A DNA stretch of 64,000 nt from Ciceribacter lividus (GTDB lineage Bacteria; Pseudomonadota; Alphaproteobacteria; Rhizobiales; Rhizobiaceae), in contig NZ_QPIX01000003.1 of the NCBI RefSeq assembly GCF_003337715.1, positions 350,051-414,050 on the forward strand. Direction: 5' to 3'. Below the pieces are notes generated by a model. That model was given only the letters and a program-made list of their open reading frames with translations, had not been told where the DNA came from and did not search any database. The position numbers and the translations under genes were made by a program. Of the stretch, positions 26,721-35,223 are shown piece by piece (positions within the stretch are counted from its first letter, which is position 1; each line of letters starts with the position of its first letter).

Positions 26721-27323
26721 ATGAGCGACGCGGAGCGGGTGATCAGTCTCTATGAGCGCCACGCCCGCGCCTTCGATGCGCTCCGCTCGAAACATCTGTT
26801 TGAAAAGCGCTGGCTCGACCGTTTCGCCGGAGAATTGGCGGCCGGTGCTTCGGTGCTCGACATTGGCTGCGGTTCCGGCGAGCCGATGGCGGCCGATCTT
26901 GTCTCTCGCGGCCTCCTCGTCACGGGTGTCGACAGTTCGCCGACGCTGATCGGTCTCTGCCGGGCGCGCTTTCCTGTGGGAGAATGGCACGTCGCCGATA
27001 TGCGCCGTCTGGGGCTCGGGCGGGTGTTCGATGCACTTCTCGCCTGGCACAGCTTCTTTCATCTGACGCCTGACGAGCAGCGCGACATGTTTCCGATCTT
27101 TGCCCAACATGCGGACGAAGGCGCGATGCTGATGTTCACCTCCGGTCCGCGCGAGGGCATATCCGTCGGCACCTTCGAGGGCGAACCGCTCTACCATGCC
27201 AGCCTCGCGCCCGAGGAATACCGCCGGCTTCTCGGCGCGAACGGGTTCGCCGTCATCGGTCACATGGCGGAAGATCCGGACTGCGGTGGCGCGACGATCT
27301 GGCTGGCGCGACAGGGCCTCTGA
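26721..27323 (+). CDS. Class I SAM-dependent methyltransferase
   Basis: A 200-residue protein with motif I VLDIGCGSGEP (near residue 46), acidic GVDSS at strand 2, and DALLAWHSFFHLT as motif II/III. The substrate is not readable. It starts 8 bp after hisG, so it is probably the last gene of the his transcript, ending at the strong terminator at 27328-27361. Confidence 0.85.
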   Translation: MSDAERVISLYERHARAFDALRSKHLFEKRWLDRFAGELAAGASVLDIGCGSGEPMAADLVSRGLLVTGVDSSPTLIGLCRARFPVGEWHVADMRRLGLGRVFDALLAWHSFFHLTPDEQRDMFPIFAQHADEGAMLMFTSGPREGISVGTFEGEPLYHASLAPEEYRRLLGANGFAVIGHMAEDPDCGGATIWLARQGL

Positions 27324-27327
27324 ATGC

Positions 27328-27361
27328 AAAGAACCCGCCGGATTGCTCCGGCGGGCTCTTT
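27328..27361. terminator. Strong bidirectional terminator
   Basis: A 15-bp stem (27328-27342 with 27347-27361, one mismatch) around a 4-nt loop, beginning AAAGAACCCGCC and ending GGCGGGCTCTTT. A/T-rich stem bases give U-rich 3' ends on both strands. It sits between the convergent methyltransferase and DoxX genes. Confidence 0.85.
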
Positions 27362-27387
27362 CATTCAGGGCAGGGGTGCCTGAAATG

Positions 27388-27831
27388 TCAGGCGATCGCG
27401 TAGGCGCCGCGGCGGGCGTCGAGCGAATAGGCGCCCGGGCCGAAGGTGGCGAGCACGATATAGGCGCCGGCGAGCGTGATGTTCTTCATCATCATGATCT
27501 GGTTCAGCACGGTCAGCCAGCCGTTGGCGGCGTCCGGGAAGTCCGGAACGTTGATCGCCGAGCCGTGGAAGACGACGCCGGTGAAAACGCAGAAGGCGGC
27601 GAGCAGCCAGCCGGCAATCCGGGTCTGGTAGCCGACGAGGACGGCAAGGCCGGCGACGAATTCGAAGAAACCGGCGAGGTAGGCGAGTGCGCTGGCGGCG
27701 GGCAGGCCGGCGCCGGCGATCATGCCGGCGGTGGCGCTCGGGTCAGCAAGCTTGCCGAAGCCGGAATAGATGAAGATGAAGGACAAGAGGACGCGGCCGA
27801 GAAGGATGGCCAGGTTGTTGGCGTTCGACAT
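27388..27831 (-). CDS. DoxX family membrane protein
   Basis: A 147-residue inner-membrane protein with four hydrophobic helices and the DoxX signatures LLGRVLLSFIFIYSGFGKL and AYLAGFFEFVAGLAVLVG. Start ATG at 27831 with CAGGAG upstream. The family includes subunits of quinone-linked oxidases and redox-stress proteins (DoxX with SodA-linked proteins); its role here is unknown. Confidence 0.88.
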   Translation of the reverse strand: MSNANNLAILLGRVLLSFIFIYSGFGKLADPSATAGMIAGAGLPAASALAYLAGFFEFVAGLAVLVGYQTRIAGWLLAAFCVFTGVVFHGSAINVPDFPDAANGWLTVLNQIMMMKNITLAGAYIVLATFGPGAYSLDARRGAYAIA

Positions 27832-27925
27832 GAAAGGCTCCTGTTTGCGTGTGCCTGCATGCAGGCGGTCAATGACGATTTCGCAAACCTTTTCCCACGC
27901 GACCACTGTTGCGGATAGATGCACA

Positions 27926-27949
27926 ATTCTTGACTATTCGTTCAAGAAT
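27926..27949. promoter_or_regulatory. Operator-like dyad upstream of doxX
   Basis: ATTCTTGA and TCAAGAAT form a perfect inverted repeat with an 8-nt spacer about 95 bp upstream of the DoxX start, in an AT-rich stretch that would hold its promoter. The regulator is not adjacent and cannot be named. Confidence 0.5.
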
Positions 27950-27990
27950 AGGAAACGACAGCCGTCGGGGCCGGCCGGTGTTTCCCGTCC

Positions 27991-28446
27991 TCAGGCGTAG
28001 ATGCTGGCCTCGAGCGCCGGCCTCAGCCTAAACCGCGGGAACATGAAGACGCCGCAGATGCTGCCGGCTGCCCCGCCATCGAGCCCCGTCGTCTCGGCAA
28101 TACAGAAGACCGGCTGCCGATACTCCCGCCCGGAGACGATCGTGGTGGAATAGCAGAAGGTCGAGGAGGCGGTCGCCGCCTGCTCGAAGAGATCAAGCAC
28201 GAGCGCCCGGTCATGAGGATCGTAGCAGCGGGTCATGTTGAGAAGGCCGCATTCAGGGCCGTCGAGACCGTGCAGGAGGGTCGCACATTCTCCGAGACGG
28301 ATGATTCCGTTGGCGAGATCGCCGGTCCAGGATTCCGAAACGGTGAACCGCGATAAGCCGTCGGCATCGTCGTCGTCCGTCGGCAGGTGCTGCATGGGAT
28401 GCGCGGCGAGGGTAGTTCTGGCAATCTTAAACAAGGCATTCCCCAA
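27991..28446 (-). CDS. PAS-like protein of unknown function
   Basis: A 151-residue protein with a PAS-like pattern (conserved GIIRLGECATLLHGL, then CYDPHDRALVLDLFEQA and a beta-rich C-terminal half). No output domain is visible. The start is uncertain: TTG at 28446, or TTG at 28434, which has GGGGA nearby. It lies alone before a long non-coding region. I do not know a function. Confidence 0.6.
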   Translation of the reverse strand: MGNALFKIARTTLAAHPMQHLPTDDDDADGLSRFTVSESWTGDLANGIIRLGECATLLHGLDGPECGLLNMTRCYDPHDRALVLDLFEQAATASSTFCYSTTIVSGREYRQPVFCIAETTGLDGGAAGSICGVFMFPRFRLRPALEASIYA

Positions 28447-28966
28447 AGTCGAAGCCGATGGCCAGGGCCGTCCGGGTTCCGTTTCGGTCAGTGTGGTTTA
28501 AGCTACGCGTCGGTCGGGACCGGCAGGTCGCCGCGCCCTTCCATGGCACCAGAACGAAGACGTCCGGAACTAACGCTTCCGGCGAATCCGTGGTGTATAT
28601 TATCTCTTTCTTAATGACAGGCAATGTCGAAGCGGGAGCCGCGTACCTACTCCGGGTAGTGCAAAGTCTCCAGACCGTCTGTCCGGGGCGGAATAGTAAA
28701 ATCGAAGTAGGGATGCGGCAAAACTGTCCCGTCATGGGACAGTTCTCAGGAAGCGATATAAAGTTTGCAGAATGCCTGCAATTGAAATTTTCGACACGAG
28801 GAAGTTCTTTTGCGACTTTTTTGCGGGAAACATCGAAGGCGGCGAAAGTTATCTCGGGCGGTTGCGCACTTCTTCGCGCGAAATCGGTCGAGGCGGAGCG
28901 TAGTGCCGCAGCCCCGTTGATCGGGCGAGGGAACAGTGAGGCCCCCTGTGTCGGTGATTCGTGCAA
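28447..28966. other. 520-bp non-coding stretch with a perfect dyad
   Basis: No convincing gene: open frames across it lack ribosome-binding sites and family resemblance. It has a somewhat lower GC content than its surroundings. The only clear structure is a 23-bp dyad at 28722-28744. A small RNA is possible but I see no promoter/terminator pair that proves one. Confidence 0.4.
28722..28744. repeat. Perfect 9-bp inverted repeat
   Basis: AACTGTCCC-GTCAT-GGGACAGTT is a perfect dyad with a 5-nt centre. It is symmetrical enough to be a protein-binding site (TetR-like symmetry) or a stem-loop. There is no adjacent gene start within 500 bp on the plus strand and no T-run. Confidence 0.5.
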
Positions 28967-29003
28967 CGAAAATGGGGCGGACCTTGCGGCCCGCCCTTTC
29001 GTT
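28967..29003. terminator. Terminator-like hairpin, distal to groEL
   Basis: GGGCGG and CCGCCC pair over a 10-nt loop, extended imperfectly by the flanking CGAAAA and TTTCG. The plus-strand 3' side continues TTTCGTT. It is one of several hairpins clustered downstream of groEL. Confidence 0.5.
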
Positions 29004-29036
29004 ATCCGTCAATGCGGATCGGCTTAGGTCATGTTC

Positions 29037-29236
29037 GCTGATCGTAATCGGCTATGCCGATCGCATCATGTCGATGCCGTCTCTTCAGGCCGCTTGACGG
29101 CCTGAAGCAGCAAGGAGGCATGGGTGGCAAACACAAAAGGGCGACCCGAAGGCCGCCCTTTCGTCAAATCCCGGTGAGGGGATGGATCACATCATGTCCA
29201 TACCGCCTCTTCAGGCCGCTTGACGGCCTGAAGCAC
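29037..29236. repeat. Two degenerate tandem copies of the groEL 3' end plus hairpin
   Basis: CATCATGTC-type copies start at 29064 and 29190, echoing the groEL tail at 29291. Copy 2 still reads Gly-Met-Asp-Met-Met-stop on the minus strand; copy 1 reads Gly-Ile-Asp-Met-Met and has lost the stop. Copy 1 also repeats about 27 bp found just past the groEL stop (29264-29290). Both copies share CTTCAGGCCG-CTTGA-CGGCCTGAAG, a perfect 10-bp hairpin (29083-29107 and 29209-29233). This looks like duplication followed by decay. Confidence 0.7.
29131..29164 (-). terminator. Rho-independent terminator downstream of groEL
   Basis: AAAGGGCG (29136-29143) pairs with CGCCCTTT (29154-29161). On the minus strand the stem is followed by TTTTGTG, giving a U-run in the groEL direction. 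It is the best terminator candidate for the groESL operon, about 130-150 bp past the groEL stop. Confidence 0.65.
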
Positions 29237-29287
29237 TTTTGGTGATGGGCGGCTCTTATGGACGATGATCGCGATCGGCTAGGCCGA

Positions 29288-30946
<1,659 letters not shown>

Positions 30947-30994
30947 TCAGCCCACTGGTGAATTGGTAATTTTGGGAAGAGGTGACCGGCTGGA

Positions 30995-31291
30995 TCAGCC
31001 GATGACGCCCATGATGTCGGCTTCCTTCATGATGAGGAGGTCGACGCCATCGAGCTTGACTTCGGTGCCGGACCACTTGCCGAACAGGACGCGGTCGCCG
31101 ACCTTGACGTCGAGCGCAACGACCTTGCCGTGTTCGTCGCGGGCGCCGGGACCGACGGCGACAACTTCGCCTTCAGCGGGCTTTTCCTTGGCGGTGTCGG
31201 GAATGATGATCCCGCCCTTGGTCTTTTCTTCGGATTCCACGCGGCGAACGACGACGCGATCATGAAGTGGACGGAATTTGGTGTTTGCCAT
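30995..31291 (-). CDS. groES: Co-chaperonin GroES
   Basis: A 98-residue co-chaperonin: [19 protein letters not shown] at the start, the mobile loop [16 protein letters not shown], and [18 protein letters not shown]. It caps the GroEL ring. First gene of the groESL operon, 60 bp after the CIRCE element. Confidence 0.97.
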   Translation of the reverse strand: MANTKFRPLHDRVVVRRVESEEKTKGGIIIPDTAKEKPAEGEVVAVGPGARDEHGKVVALDVKVGDRVLFGKWSGTEVKLDGVDLLIMKEADIMGVIG

Positions 31292-31350
31292 TGTCTAATC
31301 CCTCGATCAAATGACATCTACGGGACGAGAGCCGTCCCGCATCGAAATGA

Positions 31351-31377
31351 TTAGCACTCGCCTTTGATGAGTGCTAG
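31351..31377. promoter_or_regulatory. CIRCE element (HrcA operator) of groESL
   Basis: TTAGCACTC, nine bases, GAGTGCTAG: the canonical CIRCE inverted repeat with a single mismatch at the last position. HrcA binding here represses groESL at normal temperature. Confidence 0.93.
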
Positions 31378-31516
31378 CGCGATCGATTTAGGGAGCGCGC
31401 GGAGGGGAGTCAAGAACCGCGTCGAAAAATGCGGCTTGGCCTGAGAAAGTACTTTCGGAACCAGTTAATAGGTGCGGGTAAGCCGGGCGGGTGAGCCCGG
31501 CTTCGCGATGTCGGCC

Positions 31517-31858
31517 TCAGATTGCGAGGCCGGCATAGGTGCCGAACTCGGCGACGATGCCGCGCTCGGCCATGAAAGCCTTCGGATCGAAGCCGATCGC
31601 GCCGTAGAAGTCGGCAACCTTCGCCTTGGCATCGTTGAGCGCCTTCTGGCTTTCCCACTCGACGACGGTGACGATGTGCACGGCCTCGCCGCCATCGGCA
31701 ATGGCGACCTTGTTGTAGAGGCAGCCGGGCAACGTGTCGAAATAGCCGTGGATGATGGCCAGGCGATCCTCGAGTGCGAGGCGATGATCCGCAGGGCACG
31801 TCATACGGTCGACGCGGAAGATGGAGGTGCGGCTCTTGGTGAGGGTCATGACGTTCAT
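31517..31858 (-). CDS. Antibiotic biosynthesis monooxygenase (ABM)-like protein
   Basis: A 113-residue dimeric alpha-beta barrel protein: ...YFDTLPGCLYNKVAIADG, HIVTVVEWESQKALNDA and AEFGTYAGLAI at the end, the pattern of ABM-domain quinol or heme-type monooxygenases. The ATG at 31858 is preferred; AGGA is about 9 nt upstream. It is upstream of groESL on the same strand but separated by about 140 bp and the CIRCE promoter. Confidence 0.75.
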   Translation of the reverse strand: MNVMTLTKSRTSIFRVDRMTCPADHRLALEDRLAIIHGYFDTLPGCLYNKVAIADGGEAVHIVTVVEWESQKALNDAKAKVADFYGAIGFDPKAFMAERGIVAEFGTYAGLAI

Positions 31859-32115
31859 TTTCGGAATCCTGAATATTGTTTTGCTGACAACGGTGGGAGA
31901 ATCGGACCTCAACCAATGTTGAGGTCAATAGGGTCGCGAGATTTTTCCGGGGTGTACCCGTCGTTGCCGTCGTAACGGGGGAACTCAAGTCGCCCGAGCC
32001 GGCTTGAACAGCGGTCCCCTCGGGCATATTTCCGCAAACGGCTGCAAATCCCCTTGCCTTGCAGGCTCTCCTTTGCGATGTCAGCCGGGACCGTTTTCCA
32101 TGACAGGACCGAGGA

Positions 32116-32967
32116 ATGCCCGAACACATTTCCAGCTTGAACGACGTCTGCGACCGTTACGACGTGATCCTCTGCGACGTCTGGGGCGTGCTGCACAACG
32201 GCGTCGACGCCTTTTCCTCGGCCTCGGATGCGCTGACAGAAGCCCGCGGCAAGGGCTTGTCCGTCGTGCTGATCACCAATTCCCCGCGTCCGTCGCCCGG
32301 CGTCATCAGCCAGTTGAAGACCATCGGCGTCGCCGACACCGCCTATGACCGGATCGTGACGTCCGGCGACGTGACCCGCAAGCTGATCGCCGAGGGACCA
32401 TCGAAGGTCTTCTTTCTCGGACCGGACCGCGATCTCTCGCTCCTCGACGGCCTGCATGTCCAGGCGGTCGCACAGGACGCCGCGGAAGCGATCGTCTGCA
32501 CCGGCTTCTTCGACGATGAGACGGAGGTGCCGGAAGACTATCACGACATGCTCACCGCCTTCTCCGCCCGTGGGGTCCCGCTCATCTGCGCCAATCCGGA
32601 CCTGATCGTCGAGCGCGGGGCGCGGATGATCCCGTGCGCCGGCGCGGTCGCCGCCTATTACGAACAGCTCGGCGGCACGACGCGGATCGCCGGCAAGCCG
32701 CACCGGCCGATCTACGAGGCCGCCCTTGCCGCCGCCCGCGAGCAGCGCGGTGCCGACTTCCCGGTCTCGCGCGTGCTGGCGATCGGCGACGGCCTGCCGA
32801 CCGACGTGCGCGGCGCACTCGATGCCGGGCTCGATCTCCTCTATGTGAGCGGCGGTATCCATGCCGGCGAATACACCGTCAACGGCCGCACCGACGAGGC
32901 GATTCTGAAGGCCTATCTCGCCCGCGAGCGGGTGGCGCCGAAGTGGTGGATGCAGAGGCTCGCCTGA
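32116..32967 (+). CDS. HAD-IIA family phosphatase (TIGR01459 type)
   Basis: A 283-residue HAD-IIA enzyme: CDVWGVLHNG (motif I near residue 20), LITNSPRP (motif II), GKPHRPIYEAA (Lys of motif III) and IGDGLPTDVRGA (motif IV). The family is related to NagD and 4-nitrophenylphosphatases; substrate unknown. It precedes ribF by 27 bp, so a role in flavin nucleotide or sugar phosphate turnover is conceivable but unproven. Confidence 0.87.
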   Translation: MPEHISSLNDVCDRYDVILCDVWGVLHNGVDAFSSASDALTEARGKGLSVVLITNSPRPSPGVISQLKTIGVADTAYDRIVTSGDVTRKLIAEGPSKVFFLGPDRDLSLLDGLHVQAVAQDAAEAIVCTGFFDDETEVPEDYHDMLTAFSARGVPLICANPDLIVERGARMIPCAGAVAAYYEQLGGTTRIAGKPHRPIYEAALAAAREQRGADFPVSRVLAIGDGLPTDVRGALDAGLDLLYVSGGIHAGEYTVNGRTDEAILKAYLARERVAPKWWMQRLA

Positions 32968-32994
32968 CGCGAGGGTAGTTCGCAGGGACAACGC

Positions 32995-33975
32995 ATGACC
33001 GTCTTTCACCGCAACGAGAAAAAGAAGCCCCTGCCGGAAAAGCTGAAGGGCGGCGTCATCGCCATCGGCAATTTCGACGGCGTGCATCGCGGCCACCAGA
33101 GCGTCCTGAGCCGCGCGCTCGACCTGGCGAAGAGCCGCCACGTGCCGGCGCTGGTGCTCACCTTCGAACCGCATCCGCGCACCGTGTTCAACCCGGAGAA
33201 ACCGGTCTTCCGGCTGACGCCCGCGCCGCTGCGCGCCCGTATCCTCGAAGCCATGGGCTTCCACTCGGTCATCGAATATCCCTTCGACCGCGAGTTTTCC
33301 CAGCGATCCGCCGACGATTTCGTGCACGCGGTCCTGATCGGCTGGCTCGGCGCGAGCGAGGTCGTGACCGGCTTCGATTTCCACTTCGGCAAAGGCAGGG
33401 AAGGCGGCCCGGCCTTCCTGATGGAGGCGGGGCGAACGAACGGTTTCGGCGTCACCCTGATCGATGCCTTTCGCGACGAGAGTGCCGAGGTCGTCTCTTC
33501 GAGCCGCATCCGCGCGCGTCTCGGCGAGGGTGATGTTACCGAGGCGGCGGCGCTTCTCGGCTATCGCTACACCGTCGAGGCCGAGGTGATCGGTGGCCAG
33601 AAGCTCGGCCGCACGCTCGGCTATCCGACCGCCAACATGGCGCTCCCGCCGGAAACCGAGCTGAAGCCCGGCATCTATGCCGTCCGTCTGCGCCGCGCCG
33701 ACGGCTCGCTGCACGACGGCGTGGCGAGCTTCGGCTTCCGTCCGACCGTCACCGAGGACGGCGCGCCGTTGCTCGAAACCTTCGTCTTCGATTTCTCCGC
33801 CGATCTCTATGGCGAAGTCTGCGCCGTCTCCTTCTTCGGGCGCTTGCGCGACGAACTGAAGTTCGCGGGCCTCGAACCGCTGGTCGCGCAGATCCGCCGC
33901 GACGAGGAGGAGGCGAGGGCACTGCTTGCCGGCGTCCAGCCGATCAGCGCGCTCGACCGCAAGATCGCCTTCTGA
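32995..33975 (+). CDS. ribF: Bifunctional riboflavin kinase/FAD synthetase
   Basis: A 326-residue RibF: the N-terminal FAD synthetase has AIGNFDGVHRGHQ and TFEPHPRTVFNP, SSSRIRARLGEGD; the C-terminal flavokinase has GRTLGYPTANM and PGIYAVRLRR. It makes FMN and FAD from riboflavin, needed for the many flavoproteins here (GlcD, GlcE). ATG at 32995 follows AGGGA. Probably co-transcribed with the HAD gene upstream. Confidence 0.94.
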   Translation: MTVFHRNEKKKPLPEKLKGGVIAIGNFDGVHRGHQSVLSRALDLAKSRHVPALVLTFEPHPRTVFNPEKPVFRLTPAPLRARILEAMGFHSVIEYPFDREFSQRSADDFVHAVLIGWLGASEVVTGFDFHFGKGREGGPAFLMEAGRTNGFGVTLIDAFRDESAEVVSSSRIRARLGEGDVTEAAALLGYRYTVEAEVIGGQKLGRTLGYPTANMALPPETELKPGIYAVRLRRADGSLHDGVASFGFRPTVTEDGAPLLETFVFDFSADLYGEVCAVSFFGRLRDELKFAGLEPLVAQIRRDEEEARALLAGVQPISALDRKIAF

Positions 33976-34036
33976 GCCTGTTGTTTTCTGCATTTTGCCC
34001 GGGAGCCGCAAAAGCGTTTCCGTGTGGGCGACGGAA

Positions 34037-34056
34037 ATATAAGGAAATTTCTATAT
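34037..34056. promoter_or_regulatory. AT-rich dyad before the YeeE/YedE pair
   Basis: ATATA and TATAT flank ten bases that include GAAATTTC. The site lies about 60 bp upstream of the first YeeE half. AT-rich dyads of this kind are used by ArsR-family sulfide sensors such as BigR before YeeE/YedE genes; no such regulator gene is present in this window. Confidence 0.35.
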
Positions 34057-34118
34057 CACGGCGACCGCGACCGATAGAGTCCGGCCATTCTCGCCGCCAG
34101 CCTCCCAGGATCGATTGT

Positions 34119-34535
34119 ATGACCGAATTCACCCCCTTTCTCTCCTTTGCCGGCGGCCTGCTGATCGGGCTTGCCGCCGTGCTGCTGATGGCGTTCTGGG
34201 GGCGGATCGCCGGCATGTCGGCGATCGTCATCGGCGTCTTCCCGCCGCTTGCCGCCGACTGGGGCTGGAGGGCCGCCTTCCTTGCCGGTGCGATCGGCGC
34301 ACCGGCGCTCCTCCAGGCGTCCGGTCACACGGTGAGCTTCTCGGCGCCGCTCTCGCTTGCAGCCCTCGTCGTCGGCGGTGTGGTAACCGGTCTCGGCGTC
34401 ACCTTCGGCTCCGGCTGCACCTCCGGGCACGGCGTCTGCGGGCTGGCCAGGCTGTCGCCGCGCTCGATCGCCGCGACGGCGAGCTTCATGGCCGCCGCCT
34501 TCGTCACCGTCTTCCTGCTTCGCCACGTGTTCTGA
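34119..34535 (+). CDS. YeeE/YedE family sulfur-compound transporter, half 1
   Basis: A 138-residue membrane protein with four hydrophobic helices and the signature GSGCTSGHGVCGLARLSPRS, including the conserved Cys. This is one half of a split YeeE/YedE permease, whose full-length homologues import thiosulfate. Start ATG at 34119. It precedes its partner by 11 bp. Confidence 0.88.
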   Translation: MTEFTPFLSFAGGLLIGLAAVLLMAFWGRIAGMSAIVIGVFPPLAADWGWRAAFLAGAIGAPALLQASGHTVSFSAPLSLAALVVGGVVTGLGVTFGSGCTSGHGVCGLARLSPRSIAATASFMAAAFVTVFLLRHVF

Positions 34536-34546
34536 GGGTCGCCGCC

Positions 34547-34990
34547 ATGAAATATCTCGCCGCACTCCTCATCGGCGCCGTCTTCGGCCTCGGCATCGTG
34601 CTGTCCGGCATGGCCGACCCGTCCAAGGTCATGAATTTCTTCGACATCGCCGGCACCTGGGATCCGAGCCTCGCCTTCGTCATGGCGGGGGCTCTCCTCG
34701 TCACCGCTCCCGGCTATGCGCTCCTGCAGCGCCGGCGCAAGAAGCCGGTCTTCGACGCGCGCTTCCATATCCCGGTCCGCGGCCGCATCGACGGGCGGCT
34801 GGTCGGAGGCTCCGTCCTCTTCGGTATCGGCTGGGGGATCGCCGGCTTCTGCCCCGGCGGCTCCATTCCGGCGCTCGGCCTCGGCCATCGGGAAGCCTAC
34901 ATCTTCCTTGCCGCGATGGTCGCCGGCATGCTGATTGCGCGCCGTCTCCTCGACATGAAGGTCTTCACGCTCGCCGAACGGCCGGTGTGA
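34547..34990 (+). CDS. YeeE/YedE family sulfur-compound transporter, half 2 (DUF6691)
   Basis: A 147-residue membrane protein: an N-terminal helix with GIVLSGMADPSKVMNFFD, then GIGWGIAGFCPGGSIPALG, the second conserved Cys region. Together with the preceding gene it reconstitutes the full permease. Such pairs (PmpA/PmpB) are linked to sulfide or persulfide handling. Confidence 0.88.
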   Translation: MKYLAALLIGAVFGLGIVLSGMADPSKVMNFFDIAGTWDPSLAFVMAGALLVTAPGYALLQRRRKKPVFDARFHIPVRGRIDGRLVGGSVLFGIGWGIAGFCPGGSIPALGLGHREAYIFLAAMVAGMLIARRLLDMKVFTLAERPV

Positions 34991-35223
34991 AGCATTTGCC
35001 GCGGCGGGCCTCTTCCTTTTCTCGGCAAAAACGCTTAAACAGCGCCCCATGACCAGGGTACGGCTGACCATGTCCCTTCGAATTATTGGCCCGGCCTTCC
35101 GCGCGCTTTGAAAGCTGCCGGAGGGTCCGGGTTTTCGGCGCTTGCAAAAGCGCCTTTTTCGTTTCCGCCTTTTCCAGGAACTTGGCGCCGCCCTTCGCCG
35201 GCGCATCTCTCGATGGCAAGATC

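Noticed and set aside
28458..29027. 189-codon plus-strand frame in the non-coding stretch before groEL
   Set aside because: Weak start, no family resemblance, and it runs through a terminator-like hairpin; codon use is unlike neighbouring genes.
28447..29287. Possible tRNA or CRISPR structure in the largest gap
   Set aside because: No cloverleaf, no T-psi-C-like GGTTCGA box, and the repeats present are groEL-tail copies with unequal spacing, not regularly spaced CRISPR repeats.
31909..34011. 700-codon open frame antisense to the HAD-IIA phosphatase and ribF
   Set aside because: It covers both genes and their short gap; the two genes have full motif sets and good starts, so the antisense frame is not a gene.
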